In this document: positions 11,010-19,309 of the stretch, one piece after another
Numbering within the stretch: the stretch's first letter is position 1
Layout: every line of letters begins with the position of its first letter
Assembly: GCA_016713735.1 (NCBI GenBank)
Contig: JADJOP010000001.1
Coordinates: forward strand, 1 to 64,000
Source of the DNA: Bryobacterales bacterium
Lineage (GTDB): Bacteria > Acidobacteriota > Terriglobia > Bryobacterales > Bryobacteraceae
Direction of reading: 5' to 3'
Length of the DNA: 64,000 bases
Made by a program: the position numbers and the translations under genes
The notes under the pieces: model-generated
What the model saw: only the letters and a program-made list of their open reading frames with translations
Told to the model about the DNA's origin: nothing
The model's database searches: none

Positions 11010-11884
11010 TGGCGACCGCCGCTTCGATCCGCGACTACGTGACGCTATTGCGTCCCCGAGACTGGATCAAGAACCTGTTCGTTCTGTCGCCGCTCGTATT
11101 CTCGGGGAAGTTCCGCGACCCTGAGGCGGTCCAACTCGGGCTGCTCGCCATGCTCGTGTTTTCGGTGGTGTCGTCGGCCACCTATGTGTGGAACGACCTC
11201 TGCGACCGCAGCGACGACGCCATGCACCCGGTGAAGCGCCACACGCGGGCCATCGCCGCGGGCCGCGTTTCGGTCGGCATGGGCCGCGCCTATCTGGTCG
11301 TGCTGCTGCTGATCTCGGCGGGTTTGCTGTATCTCATGCCGGCGGTGGTGCCAGCGGTCATTGCCTATCTGGTCCTGCAGACCGCCTATGGATTGATCCT
11401 GCGGCAGGTCCCGGTGCTGGACCTGTTCGCCATTGCCGTGGGCTTCATCTTCCGGGTGATGGCCGGCAGCGCGGCGATCGACGTCAAGACCTCCTCGTGG
11501 ATGATGATCGCCACCCTGTCGCTGGCGCTCTATCTGGCCGCCTCGAAACGGCTCGCCGAAATGCGCTCGACGGGCAACATGGCCCGCCTGACTCTGCAGC
11601 GCTACGACGAGGCGACGTTGGAGTTCTTCACCCAGACCAGCGCCCTGTCGATGGCCATCTTCTACGTGCTGTTCACCGTGCTGGAGCGGCCCGTGCTGCT
11701 GCACACATCGTTCTTCGTATTTCTCGGCATGTTCCGCTACCGCTATGTGACGCAGCGCGATTCCAGCCTGGAAACGCCCTCTGAGATCCTCTGGAACGAT
11801 AAGTTGCTCCTGACGATTTTGCTGCTGTGGGTGATCGACTGCGGAGTGACGCTCTATCTGTTCCCGCCGCCGCCACTACCGTGA
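11009..11884 (+). CDS. UbiA-family prenyltransferase, decaprenyl-phosphate phosphoribosyltransferase-like
   Basis: The 291-residue protein begins IRDYVTLLRPRDWIKNLFVL, the N-terminal signature of the DPPR-synthase branch of UbiA. It has the first Asp-rich motif NDLCDRSDDAMHP at about residues 63-75 and about eight membrane helices. The second Asp motif is reduced (VLDLFAIAVGFIFRVMAG). Enzymes of this branch move phosphoribose from PRPP to a polyprenyl phosphate, giving lipid-linked pentose donors. Lying directly behind a GT-C transferase that would use such a donor supports that role. The start ATG overlaps the upstream stop (TGATG), indicating one operon. Confidence 0.78.
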   Translation: MATAASIRDYVTLLRPRDWIKNLFVLSPLVFSGKFRDPEAVQLGLLAMLVFSVVSSATYVWNDLCDRSDDAMHPVKRHTRAIAAGRVSVGMGRAYLVVLLLISAGLLYLMPAVVPAVIAYLVLQTAYGLILRQVPVLDLFAIAVGFIFRVMAGSAAIDVKTSSWMMIATLSLALYLAASKRLAEMRSTGNMARLTLQRYDEATLEFFTQTSALSMAIFYVLFTVLERPVLLHTSFFVFLGMFRYRYVTQRDSSLETPSEILWNDKLLLTILLLWVIDCGVTLYLFPPPPLP

Positions 11885-11937
11885 ATGGCTGCCGGGGAGG
11901 CGCGGCCATTCAGTATCCTGAGTGTGAATCGCCTGCC

Positions 11938-12121
11938 ATGAGAACCCTCCTTCGCTCCCTCACCATCCTGGTCACCCTCTGCGCCGCCTACGGGCAATCC
12001 AAGTTTGAGTTCTGGCCCGGAACCACGTACGATCCGGCCATCCCCACCATTGAAAAAGTGCTCGGCTATAAGCCGGGCGAACGCATCTCGTCGCACTCGA
12101 ACCTGATGCGCTACCTGGAAA
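11938..12121 (+). pseudogene. M14 zinc carboxypeptidase, N-terminal stub
   Basis: An ATG at 11938 opens a signal peptide (MRTLLRSLTILVTLCAAYG). The mature start, FEFWPGTTYDPAIPTIEKVL followed by GYKPGERISSHSNLMRYLE, matches the beginning of acidobacterial M14-type peptidases. After RYLE (about 12120) the sequence becomes a reverse-oriented IS630 transposase. The zinc-binding and catalytic domain is missing entirely. The stub continues in frame through foreign DNA to 12321, which is not a real product. Confidence 0.6.
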
Positions 12122-12751
12122 TGTCTGGCCTCACGCCCCGGCACGGCTGGAGTTGCGGAACGGACGTCGGCATGGAGGGTGACCGGCTTCTCGTCCAGGC
12201 ACACCACCGGTTCTTGCGGATCGTAGGGCCGTTCATATACCTCCAGAACGTCCTCCATGCGGGCAATGTAGTCTTCATTCAGTTCGGCCACGCACCACAT
12301 TTTTTTCCCGCCACGGCTTGAGATCGTGGTGGAGCAGCAGAACCCGGATGGTTTCTCTTCCCACGCGTGGAACGAGTCGCCGCTTGACGGCTTCCTCGGC
12401 CACCAACCGCACGGTCCATCGGGCGCGCCCTTCAGGCGGATCGCTGCAGACCATGGCGATGATGCGCTGCCTCTGACGGTCCTCCAGCAACGTAGCCGCT
12501 CCGGGCCGTTTCCCTCTCGTAAAGCGCCCGTTCCAGGCCTTCTTGCTGGTAGCGGTGGCCCACCTTACGGATGGCCTGCGGCGTCAGGGCAACTATCGTG
12601 GAGATCCGCGGCGCGCTCACGCCTGGGCCAGTTGCAGCAGCGCCAGCGCGCGCAGCACGACTCGCACCGGCTGCACGCCCCCGCTCAACAGCTTCCGCAA
12701 CTCTTTCTGGTCCTTCGGAGTGACTTCGATGCGCAGAGCGGGGCGAGCCAT
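12122..12751 (-). pseudogene. IS630-family transposase, 3 prime-truncated and frameshifted
   Basis: Starting with ATG at 12751 (MARPALRIEVTPKDQKELRK) the protein can be followed through three frames. An HTH part reads ALTPQAIRKVGHRYQQEGLE. A second HTH segment reads EEAVKRRLVPRVGRETIRVL. Then comes ELNEDYIARMEDVLEVYERP followed by VVCLDEKPVTLHADVR, which holds the first catalytic Asp (CLDEKP). The rest of the DDE domain is gone where the element meets the M14 peptidase stub near 12121. Three frame changes and the deletion make it inactive. Confidence 0.72.
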
Positions 12752-13233
12752 ACCCAAGTATGCGCCACAACATTTTCGATTGGAATTGGTTTATTCGAAC
12801 TTTTTCAAGCGGTCAGAGAACTAGGTGTGTCAAAGCCGATATCGGCTGCAAACGTCACGCGCTTTCTGTCACCCGGAGGGCGACCGGAGAGGCCCCGGGA
12901 CCGCTGGTTTACTGTTGGATATGCTGACTCTCCTTCTTCAAATCAGCGCCCACTATGATCGCGGGGCGGGGGAATTGCCTCTGTGCTCGTGCGAGGTGCC
13001 AAGCCGGCGGTAAAGCTATGTGAACCGCCAACCGGGGTAGTTTCGAGCAGGGGTTGGATCATGGCGTTGTAGAATCTAGATTAGTGACCGCGTCCCAGTG
13101 ACAAAGATGTCCAGGGGCAGGCCAAATCGGGGAAAGACCCCCGACTAGCCTCACGGAAAGCACCTAGTGCAAACTATGCTTCTGGTTTAGGGACACCGGG
13201 GGGAAGAGATCTTGCTTATACTGGACAAGCATC
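12752..13233. other. Gene-free interval upstream of the exosortase operon
   Basis: Apart from the outer edge of the IS630 remnant, no convincing coding sequence, RNA gene or terminator was seen. The promoter of the exosortase operon presumably lies in the last 200 bases. A TATACT hexamer at 13217-13222 resembles a -10 box, but no good -35 box sits at the usual distance. Confidence 0.35.
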
Positions 13234-14124
13234 ATGAGCGTTTTAGCCACTGAAACCTCCCCAGCGCCTTGCAGGGCCAGAGGATACCTCAAATTTGGAA
13301 ACCGCGACTGGCAAGCAGCCTGTTGTTGGGTGTGCTGTTTGCGCCGATGGTGGCCAAGATGGTCCAGGAGTGGATCGATCTGGAAGAGATGGGGCACGGT
13401 TTTTTTGTGCCTGTGGTGGCCGGCTGGATCGTTTGGACCGAGCGCGATCGATTAAAGAATCTTGATTTGAAGCCGGCCTATTTCGGCATTGTGTTGGTGG
13501 TTTTCGGGTTCATTCAATATTTGCTGGCCTACGTGGGGGGCGGAGATGTTTCTCCAGCGGACGGCGTTTTTGCTCTCCTTTACAGGTATTTTGTGGACCC
13601 TCGGCGGCTGGACACTGGTGAGGTCCTTACTGTTCCCGCTCTTCCTGCTCACCTTCATGGTGCGCTGGCCCACGATTGTCTATCAGCAAGTGACCTTTCC
13701 CCTGCAATTGCTGGCCAGCCGGCTGACCGAATACGTGCTGGATTTGATGAACGTGCCGGTCCTGCGCGACGGCAACGTTTTGGAGCTTGCTAATAAGCGC
13801 CTATCGGTGGTGGAGGCCTGTAGCGGCATCCGTAGTCTGCTGTCGTTGTCGTTTCTTTCCCTGGTCTTCGGGTATTTTTTCGACAACAAGGTTTGGATGC
13901 GCTGGGTGCTTTTGTTGGCTACGATTCCGATCGCTTTGCTGGCCAACGCGGGACGCGTGACGATTACCGCCTGGTTGTGGGAAAACGCGCCGGAGATCGC
14001 CGAAGGAGTGTTCCATACCATCGAGGGCTGGCTCATTTTCATGATCGCCCTGCTGGCGCTGGTGGTCACGCACCAGGTCATCAATGCCGCATATGATCGG
14101 TGGAGAGTGAGGAAACCAACATGA
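13234..14124 (+). pseudogene. Exosortase (EpsH-like), frame broken at a G6 run
   Basis: Exosortases are membrane cysteine transpeptidases that process PEP-CTERM proteins. The C-terminal part (frame ending 14124) holds the whole catalytic set: Cys in VEACSGIRSLL, Arg in NAGRVTITAW and His in VFHTIEGW. The N-terminal part (LASSLLLGVLFAPMVAKMV to FGFIQYLLAYVGG) lies in another frame. Dropping one G from the six-G run at 13535-13540 joins the two as YVG-AEMFLQRTAF, exactly as the family reads. The extreme N-terminus may also be one base short near 13268, or translation may start at TTG 13269. The stop overlaps epsI (ATGA). Two PEP-CTERM proteins occur in the window. The gene may be functional if the extra G is an artefact. 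Confidence 0.78.
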
Positions 14125-14762
14125 CTTTAAAGAGGCCGGCGATTCTGTTGATTGCCATCCTGGTGCTCCAGGTGGGTGTCTTCTATGGTTCGTCGAGGAA
14201 CGAGTACGTTCCGGAGCTGCGATCGTTGCTGTCCATGCCGGAATCGTTTGGCCACTGGCGCATGATTCGCCAGAACCAGGTGGAGCCCGAGGTGCAGGCG
14301 GAACTGAAGGCCGATGACACAATCGTGCGCGACTACATGAATCCCGCGGGGGAGGCTGCCAATCTCTACATCGCCTTTTTCAAGACCCAACGCACCGGTG
14401 TGGTGCCGCACTCTCCCAAGCATTGCCTACCCGCCAACGGATTTGTGCCCTTGAAATCCGACATTATTTTGGTGGACACTGCGGCGGGGGGGGGGGCGAT
14501 TCCGGTGAACCGTTACATCGTGAGCCGGGGCGACACGAAGCAGATGGTGTTTTATTGGTATCAGATGCCGCACCGCGTGGTGGCGGGCGAGTATCAGGCC
14601 AAGATGTATCTGGTGGCTGACGCGCTGCGCTACAACCGGACCGACACGGCCCTGGTGCGGGTCATCGTGACCTACCGGGACAGCGAACAGGCGACAGAGA
14701 AAATAGGACTGGACTTCATCCGGGCAGCCTTCCCCGCGCTACGAGGATATTTCCCCAGCTAG
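14121..14762 (+). CDS. epsI: EpsI-family exosortase-associated protein
   Basis: This 213-residue protein has one N-terminal membrane anchor (AILLIAILVLQVGVFYG). A periplasmic domain follows with the family hallmarks: SFGHWRMI near residue 36, the HSPKHCLPANGF Cys/His segment near residue 100, and YWYQMPHRVV near residue 145. EpsI-type proteins sit directly behind exosortase genes in exopolysaccharide/PEP-CTERM loci and are thought to work with the sortase or with polymer export; their biochemistry is not settled. The ATGA overlap with the exosortase supports coupled translation. The gene is intact although the exosortase frame is broken. Confidence 0.85.
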   Translation: MTLKRPAILLIAILVLQVGVFYGSSRNEYVPELRSLLSMPESFGHWRMIRQNQVEPEVQAELKADDTIVRDYMNPAGEAANLYIAFFKTQRTGVVPHSPKHCLPANGFVPLKSDIILVDTAAGGGAIPVNRYIVSRGDTKQMVFYWYQMPHRVVAGEYQAKMYLVADALRYNRTDTALVRVIVTYRDSEQATEKIGLDFIRAAFPALRGYFPS

Positions 14763-14765
14763 CGT

Positions 14766-15869
14766 ATGGCCACACCACAGACCGTTCTCATTACTGGAGG
14801 AGCCGGGTTTCTCGGATCCCACACCGCTGATGCTCTGGCCGCGCGGGGCTACCAGGTGCGCATCCTGGACAACCTGCAATCGGAGGTGCACGCCGGGCGC
14901 TGGCCTGGCTACATCCAACGCAAGGGATACCAGCTGATCCGCGCCGACGTGCGTGACAAAGCGGCTTGGATGAAGGCCTTGCCGGGGTCGGATTTTGTGT
15001 TTCACCTGGCCGCCTATCAGGACCAGCGGATGGATTTCAGCCGGTTCTTCACGACGAACACGGTGAGCACGTCGCTGCTGTATGAGTGCGCCGTGGAGCT
15101 GGGGATCCGCTTGCGCGGAGTGGTGCTGGCCAGTTCGCAGTTCGTTTATGGCGACGGGGCGTATCGCGCAGGCGGCCGCGTGTTTTATCCCGAGTTGCGG
15201 GCCTTGAAGGATCTGCGCGCACGGCGGTTTGAGATTCAGGCTCCAGGCGGCGGGACGGCGCGGTTTATTCCGTTCCGCGAAGACCAGCCGGTGACGCCCA
15301 CCAACTCCTACGGGCTATCGAAGTATGCCCTTGAGATGGCCGCGCTGCGGCTGGGCAAGACCTATGATTTGCCCACCACGGTGATGCGCTACTCCATTAT
15401 CCAGGGCGCGCGGCAATCGCCGCGGAACCTGTATTCCGGGGCTCTCCGCATCTTCGTCAGCCAGGCCCTGGCGGGTGTTCCGATCACGGTGTACGAGGAC
15501 GGGCTGCAGCTGCGGGACTTCGTCAATGTGCACGATGTGGTGTCGGCCAATCTGCTTGCCATGCGGTCCCGCAAGGCGCGCTATGAGGTTTTCAACGTCG
15601 GTGGGGGCAAGGCGATCCGCGTGATCGATTTCGCGCGCCAGGTGAAGGAGATTTCCCAGTCGGACTCAGAGATCCTGGTGGGAAAGTTCCGCCGCACCGA
15701 CACGCGCAACGCCGTGTCGGACACAAGCAAGCTCGAGTCGCTCGGCTGGCGGCCGCGTTACGGCACCGCCGATTCGATCCGTGAGTACGTGGCTTGGTAT
15801 CGCGCCGAGGGTTTCCACAAGCAGGCCGATACGGACAGCCTGCTGGCCCTCAAAAAGGGGATCGCATGA
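14766..15869 (+). CDS. NAD-dependent sugar epimerase/dehydratase (extended SDR)
   Basis: The 367-residue protein carries the extended-SDR nucleotide motif VLITGGAGFLGSHTADAL at residues 7-24. Asp follows strand 2 (RILDN). The catalytic Ser lies in VLASSQFVYGDG and the Tyr-Lys pair in NSYGLSKYALE at about residue 182. A late FVNVHDVVSANLLAM segment is typical of sugar-binding members. It lies between epsI and a heptose kinase in the same operon, with an ATGA overlap into the next gene, so it probably epimerises or dehydrates a nucleotide-activated sugar. A GDP-heptose substrate is plausible from context but not shown by sequence. Confidence 0.8.
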   Translation: MATPQTVLITGGAGFLGSHTADALAARGYQVRILDNLQSEVHAGRWPGYIQRKGYQLIRADVRDKAAWMKALPGSDFVFHLAAYQDQRMDFSRFFTTNTVSTSLLYECAVELGIRLRGVVLASSQFVYGDGAYRAGGRVFYPELRALKDLRARRFEIQAPGGGTARFIPFREDQPVTPTNSYGLSKYALEMAALRLGKTYDLPTTVMRYSIIQGARQSPRNLYSGALRIFVSQALAGVPITVYEDGLQLRDFVNVHDVVSANLLAMRSRKARYEVFNVGGGKAIRVIDFARQVKEISQSDSEILVGKFRRTDTRNAVSDTSKLESLGWRPRYGTADSIREYVAWYRAEGFHKQADTDSLLALKKGIA

Positions 15870-16876
15870 TTGTCGCGCGCGCTCCTCTGCGCATGAGTTT
15901 TGTCGGGGGTGGAACGGACCTGCCGGAGTATTACCGTCATCAGCCGGGACGGGTGATTTCAGCCGCCATCGACAAGCATGTCTACATCGCGGTGAACCGC
16001 ACCGCGTTCATCGACAAAATTTCGGTACGGTATTCGCAGACTGAGACCGTGGATTCACCCGCCGAGTTGCACCACACGCGGGTTCGAGCGGCGCTCGAAG
16101 AGCTGGGCATCGGCGGCAACATCGAAATCGCCTCGTTCGCATCGCTGCCTTCGCGCACCGGCCTCGGTTCATCGTCCACGTTCACGGTGGCCTTGCTGGC
16201 GGCGCTCAACGCCTACTGTGGCCGGCCGGTGGAGCGGCCCGCGCTGGCCGAAAAAGCCTGCCAGATGGAGATCGAACGGGTGGGCGAGCCAATCGGCAAG
16301 CAGGATCAGTATGCAGCCGCGTTCGGCGGCCTGCACGTATATCAGTTCAACCCGGATGGCAGCGTCGAGGTTCATCCGGTCCAACTGACCACGCCGGTGC
16401 GGCGGCGGATTGAATACCACATGCTCGTGTTCTTCACGGGAATCACACGCGACGCCAGCGGCGTCCTGCGTGATCAGGCGGCGCGCACGACGGACCGTTT
16501 GGAGACCCTCGGGCGGATGGCGGCCGCGGTGCCCATATTCGAGCAGTTGGCCCTGGCCGGAGATGTGCAGGGGATGGGTGAGTTGCTGCATGAGACATGG
16601 CAATGGAAGCGGAGCCTGTCCGGACTTATCAGCAGCGGGCTCATCGATGGGATCTACGAAGCAGGCATGAAAGCGGGAGCCTGGGGTGGAAAGCTGCTTG
16701 GCGCCGGCGGTGGCGGATGCGTCCTGTTCTTCGCCCATCCGGATCACCACGACGGGATTCGGGCGACAGTGAGCCGGATCGGCGCCGAGCACGGCCTCAC
16801 CGAATTCCGCGAGCTTCCCGTGTCGATATGCGCGCCCGGTTGCGAGATCGTATTTCATGGTACGGCCGACCAGTGA
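15866..16876 (+). CDS. hddA: GHMP kinase, D-glycero-D-manno-heptose 7-phosphate kinase-like
   Basis: The 336-residue protein starts MIVARAPLRMSFVGGGTDLP, the N-terminal signature of the HddA group of GHMP kinases. The ATP-binding GHMP motif is LPSRTGLGSSSTFTVALLAA, and the C-terminal motif GAWGGKLLGAGGGGCVLFF closes the active site. HddA phosphorylates the anomeric position of heptose 7-phosphate in the GDP-D-alpha-heptose pathway. The next gene supplies fused phosphatase and nucleotidyltransferase domains, the following two steps, which strengthens the call. The ATG overlaps the upstream stop. Fucokinase-like activity is the main alternative. Confidence 0.8.
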   Translation: MIVARAPLRMSFVGGGTDLPEYYRHQPGRVISAAIDKHVYIAVNRTAFIDKISVRYSQTETVDSPAELHHTRVRAALEELGIGGNIEIASFASLPSRTGLGSSSTFTVALLAALNAYCGRPVERPALAEKACQMEIERVGEPIGKQDQYAAAFGGLHVYQFNPDGSVEVHPVQLTTPVRRRIEYHMLVFFTGITRDASGVLRDQAARTTDRLETLGRMAAAVPIFEQLALAGDVQGMGELLHETWQWKRSLSGLISSGLIDGIYEAGMKAGAWGGKLLGAGGGGCVLFFAHPDHHDGIRATVSRIGAEHGLTEFRELPVSICAPGCEIVFHGTADQ

Positions 16877-16877
16877 A

Positions 16878-18143
16878 ATGACGGCGCTCGTGCTGGCCGC
16901 CGGCATCGGCAGCCGCCTGAGGCCGATCACCGATACGATCCCGAAAGCGATGGTGGCGCTCACGCCGACCTTGCCGCTGCTAGAGCATGTGCTGCGTCAG
17001 CTGACCTTGCAGGGCATCCGCCGCTTTGTCATCAATCTCCACCACCACCCGGATGCCATCCGCGGCTACTTTGGCAACGGGGCGCGCTTCGGCGCCTGGA
17101 TTCAGTACTCCGACGAAAGCGACCAGTTGCTGGACACCGCCGGAGCGGTGCGCAAGGCGGCCGAACATCTCAGCGACGACTTCCTGCTTGTGTATGCCGA
17201 CCAGCTTCATTTCTATGACTATGCGCCCCTGATCGAGCTCCACCGCCGGCACAAGCCCCTGGCGACGGTGACGCTAAAGCGGAGCGACCTGCCGCAGAAT
17301 GGGGATCTGGCAGAAGCCGGGCCCGATGCGCGGATTACACAGTGGTATGCCCGGCCGCATGAACACCGCGATTTCGGCGGCGGCAAGTATTTGAACGCCG
17401 GCATGACGGTTCTCTCGCGGCGGATCGTCGACCATATTCCCGCCGGCCGCCCGGTCAGCCTGGACCGGGAGGTGATTCCGGAGCTGGTGCGCACCGGCCA
17501 GCCGGTGTACGGTCTGGCGGTAGAGACCGAGATTCTCGACGTGGGCACGCCGGAAAAGTATGCGTATGCGCGGCAGTGGTTCTCGGCGCGGCTCGATGCA
17601 GCTCCACGGACGCGGAAGGCACTGTTCCTGGACAGGGATGGAGTCATCCTGCGCGAACTGACACCCGGCCACTACCTGACCGACTGGAGCGAAGCTCGTC
17701 CTACGCCAGGGATCACGGAACTGGTGGCGGGGGCCCGCGAACTGGGTTACCTGGTGCTGGTGGCAACCAATCAACCTCAGATCGGGCGAGGGCTACTGAC
17801 CGAGGCAGGGCTGCAATCGATCCATCAGAAGCTAGCCGAACTGGTGGGCAACAACCTCGACGCCATCTATCACTGCCCCCATGTGGACGAAGACGGTTGC
17901 GAATGCCGGAAACCGAAGCACGGTTTGCTCGAACGGGCGGCGCGTGAGTGGCAGGTGTCCCCCGAGACTAGTTTCATGGTGGGAGACACGTTCCGCGACG
18001 TTGGGGCGGCGAGCCGGTTCGGATGCCGGAGCATTTTTCTTAGGAATGAGCAGAACGATGGGGACCTGGCCCGCTGCCAGCCCGACCATGTGGTGAATCA
18101 ACTTGGCGAGGTTCTGGACCTGCTGCGGGAGAGCACACGATGA
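16878..18143 (+). CDS. Fused sugar nucleotidyltransferase and HAD-IIIA phosphatase (HddC-GmhB type)
   Basis: This roughly 420-residue protein has two enzymes in one chain. Residues 1-235 are a nucleotidyltransferase: LVLAAGIGSRLRPITDTIPK is the GxGxR...K signature and VYADQL the metal-binding Asp region. Residues 240-420 are a HAD-IIIA phosphatase: KALFLDRDGVILREL holds the DxDGV nucleophile, VATNQPQIGRG motif II, the Cys/His zinc loop CPHVDEDGCECRKPK and MVGDTFRDVGAA motif IV. Such domains act as HddC (heptose-1-phosphate guanylyltransferase) and GmhB (heptose 1,7-bisphosphate 7-phosphatase). With the upstream kinase they would cover three consecutive steps. The isomerase GmhA is not in the window. 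The start ATG follows the kinase stop by one base. Confidence 0.82.
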   Translation: MTALVLAAGIGSRLRPITDTIPKAMVALTPTLPLLEHVLRQLTLQGIRRFVINLHHHPDAIRGYFGNGARFGAWIQYSDESDQLLDTAGAVRKAAEHLSDDFLLVYADQLHFYDYAPLIELHRRHKPLATVTLKRSDLPQNGDLAEAGPDARITQWYARPHEHRDFGGGKYLNAGMTVLSRRIVDHIPAGRPVSLDREVIPELVRTGQPVYGLAVETEILDVGTPEKYAYARQWFSARLDAAPRTRKALFLDRDGVILRELTPGHYLTDWSEARPTPGITELVAGARELGYLVLVATNQPQIGRGLLTEAGLQSIHQKLAELVGNNLDAIYHCPHVDEDGCECRKPKHGLLERAAREWQVSPETSFMVGDTFRDVGAASRFGCRSIFLRNEQNDGDLARCQPDHVVNQLGEVLDLLRESTR

Positions 18144-18967
18144 GGACACCCAAGGTCAGCGTGTTGATGGGGGCCTACAACCGGGCCCATTTCCTGGACC
18201 GGGCCGTGGAGGGTTTGCAGAAGCAGTCATTTGAAGACTGGGAGATGGTGATCACCGACGATGGCTCGGTCGACCCGACGCCGGAAGTAGCCGGCGCCTG
18301 GCCGTTGAAAGACCCGCGCATCGTCTATCTGCGCCACGACCAGAACGTCGGCATTTCGGTGAACTACAACCGGGGATTTGCCAGGACACGGGGCGAGTAC
18401 ATCGCGATGTTGGACGACGACGACCTGTGGTGCGACCAGGACAAACTGCGCAAACAAGTGGACTTCCTCGACCGCAATCGCGACTACACCGGCTGCGGCG
18501 GCGGCCTGATCGTGGTGTGGCCGGACGGGCGCGAACGGTACCGTTATCTGAAGCCGGAAAGTGATGCCGAGATACGCAAGCACATGCTGTTTTCCAACCC
18601 GATGGCCAACAGCACGACCCTGTTCCGGCGCCAGGCAGGTGAGCAGGTGGGATGGTATGACGCCACAATGCGGTATTCCGGGGACCGTGACTTTTGGCTG
18701 AAAATAGGGTTGATCGGTAAACTGTTCAACTTTCCTGAGTACTTTTCCTACTACACGATGGGGGACAACAACACCTCGATCCTGCACATGCGCCCCCACC
18801 TGAAGGCGTCGTTGGAAATCATGAAGCGCTATAGGAGCGACTATCCGGGCTATCCATTGGCTCTGACGATCAACACAGCCCAGTATTGGTACTCCTTCCT
18901 GCCCAAGCCGGTGATCCGGCAGGTGCATGCGGCCGTGGCGCGGCTAAAGCGGGCCACGGTTCGCTGA
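18140..18967 (+). CDS. Family 2 glycosyltransferase
   Basis: The 275-residue GT-A enzyme begins KVSVLMGAYNRAHFLDRAVE. It carries VITDDGSVDPTPE as the nucleotide-binding Asp region and AMLDDDDLWCDQDKL as the DxD metal motif, with a C-terminal acceptor region RYSGDRDFWLKIGL. No membrane helices are evident, so it acts on the cytoplasmic side. The ATGA overlap with the fused heptose gene makes it the last gene of the exosortase-heptose operon. It probably transfers the activated sugar made here to a glycan or protein. Directly downstream, with its own promoter, is flagellin, a possible acceptor. Confidence 0.82.
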   Translation: MRTPKVSVLMGAYNRAHFLDRAVEGLQKQSFEDWEMVITDDGSVDPTPEVAGAWPLKDPRIVYLRHDQNVGISVNYNRGFARTRGEYIAMLDDDDLWCDQDKLRKQVDFLDRNRDYTGCGGGLIVVWPDGRERYRYLKPESDAEIRKHMLFSNPMANSTTLFRRQAGEQVGWYDATMRYSGDRDFWLKIGLIGKLFNFPEYFSYYTMGDNNTSILHMRPHLKASLEIMKRYRSDYPGYPLALTINTAQYWYSFLPKPVIRQVHAAVARLKRATVR

Positions 18968-18983
18968 GCAGGCGGCAACGCCA

Positions 18984-19012
18984 TGACAAATTTTTGTCAC
19001 GGTAGCCGATAA
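18984..19012 (+). promoter_or_regulatory. Sigma-28 (FliA) promoter of the flagellin gene
   Basis: GCCGATAA at 19005-19012 is an exact match to the sigma-28 -10 element. ACAAATTT at 18986-18993, at the standard 11-base spacing, matches 5 of 8 of the -35 consensus TAAAGTTT. The -35 lies inside a palindrome, TGACAAA at 18984-18990 and TTTGTCA at 18993-18999 with two bases between. Transcription would start near 19020, giving a leader of about 290 bases. Confidence 0.75.
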
Positions 19013-19309
19013 GAATTCCGTACACGACATTTCGAGGAGGACCGGCCGTGGAAGGCCCCAGGCGGGCGTTCCCGGTCCCGGGCGGAGCCCCGTTTCTAGG
19101 GGAAACGCCTGAGACGGCGCGGAAAAAACACCTGAGTTCCGCCTGCTGGACGTGTATTTCCTCAAAGCCTGCCCGCTCACCCCGATAAGCCCACCAGATG
19201 CGCAGAGAGCGCCAAGCCTCCAGCGCGATTCCAACAACGAAGCTCCGGCGGCTCACGCTGACCGGGGCCACACGCGTGGTGAAACCGCCACGGCAAAAGG
19301 GGAGAGAGT
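19013..19309 (+). other. Long flagellin leader with hairpin
   Basis: The transcribed leader has no gene. A 6-bp hairpin, CGTTTC at 19091-19096 and GAAACG at 19102-19107, lies in the middle. A GGAGAG ribosome-binding site sits a few bases before the ATG at 19310. The length suggests post-transcriptional control, as for many flagellin mRNAs, but no specific element was recognised. Confidence 0.4.
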
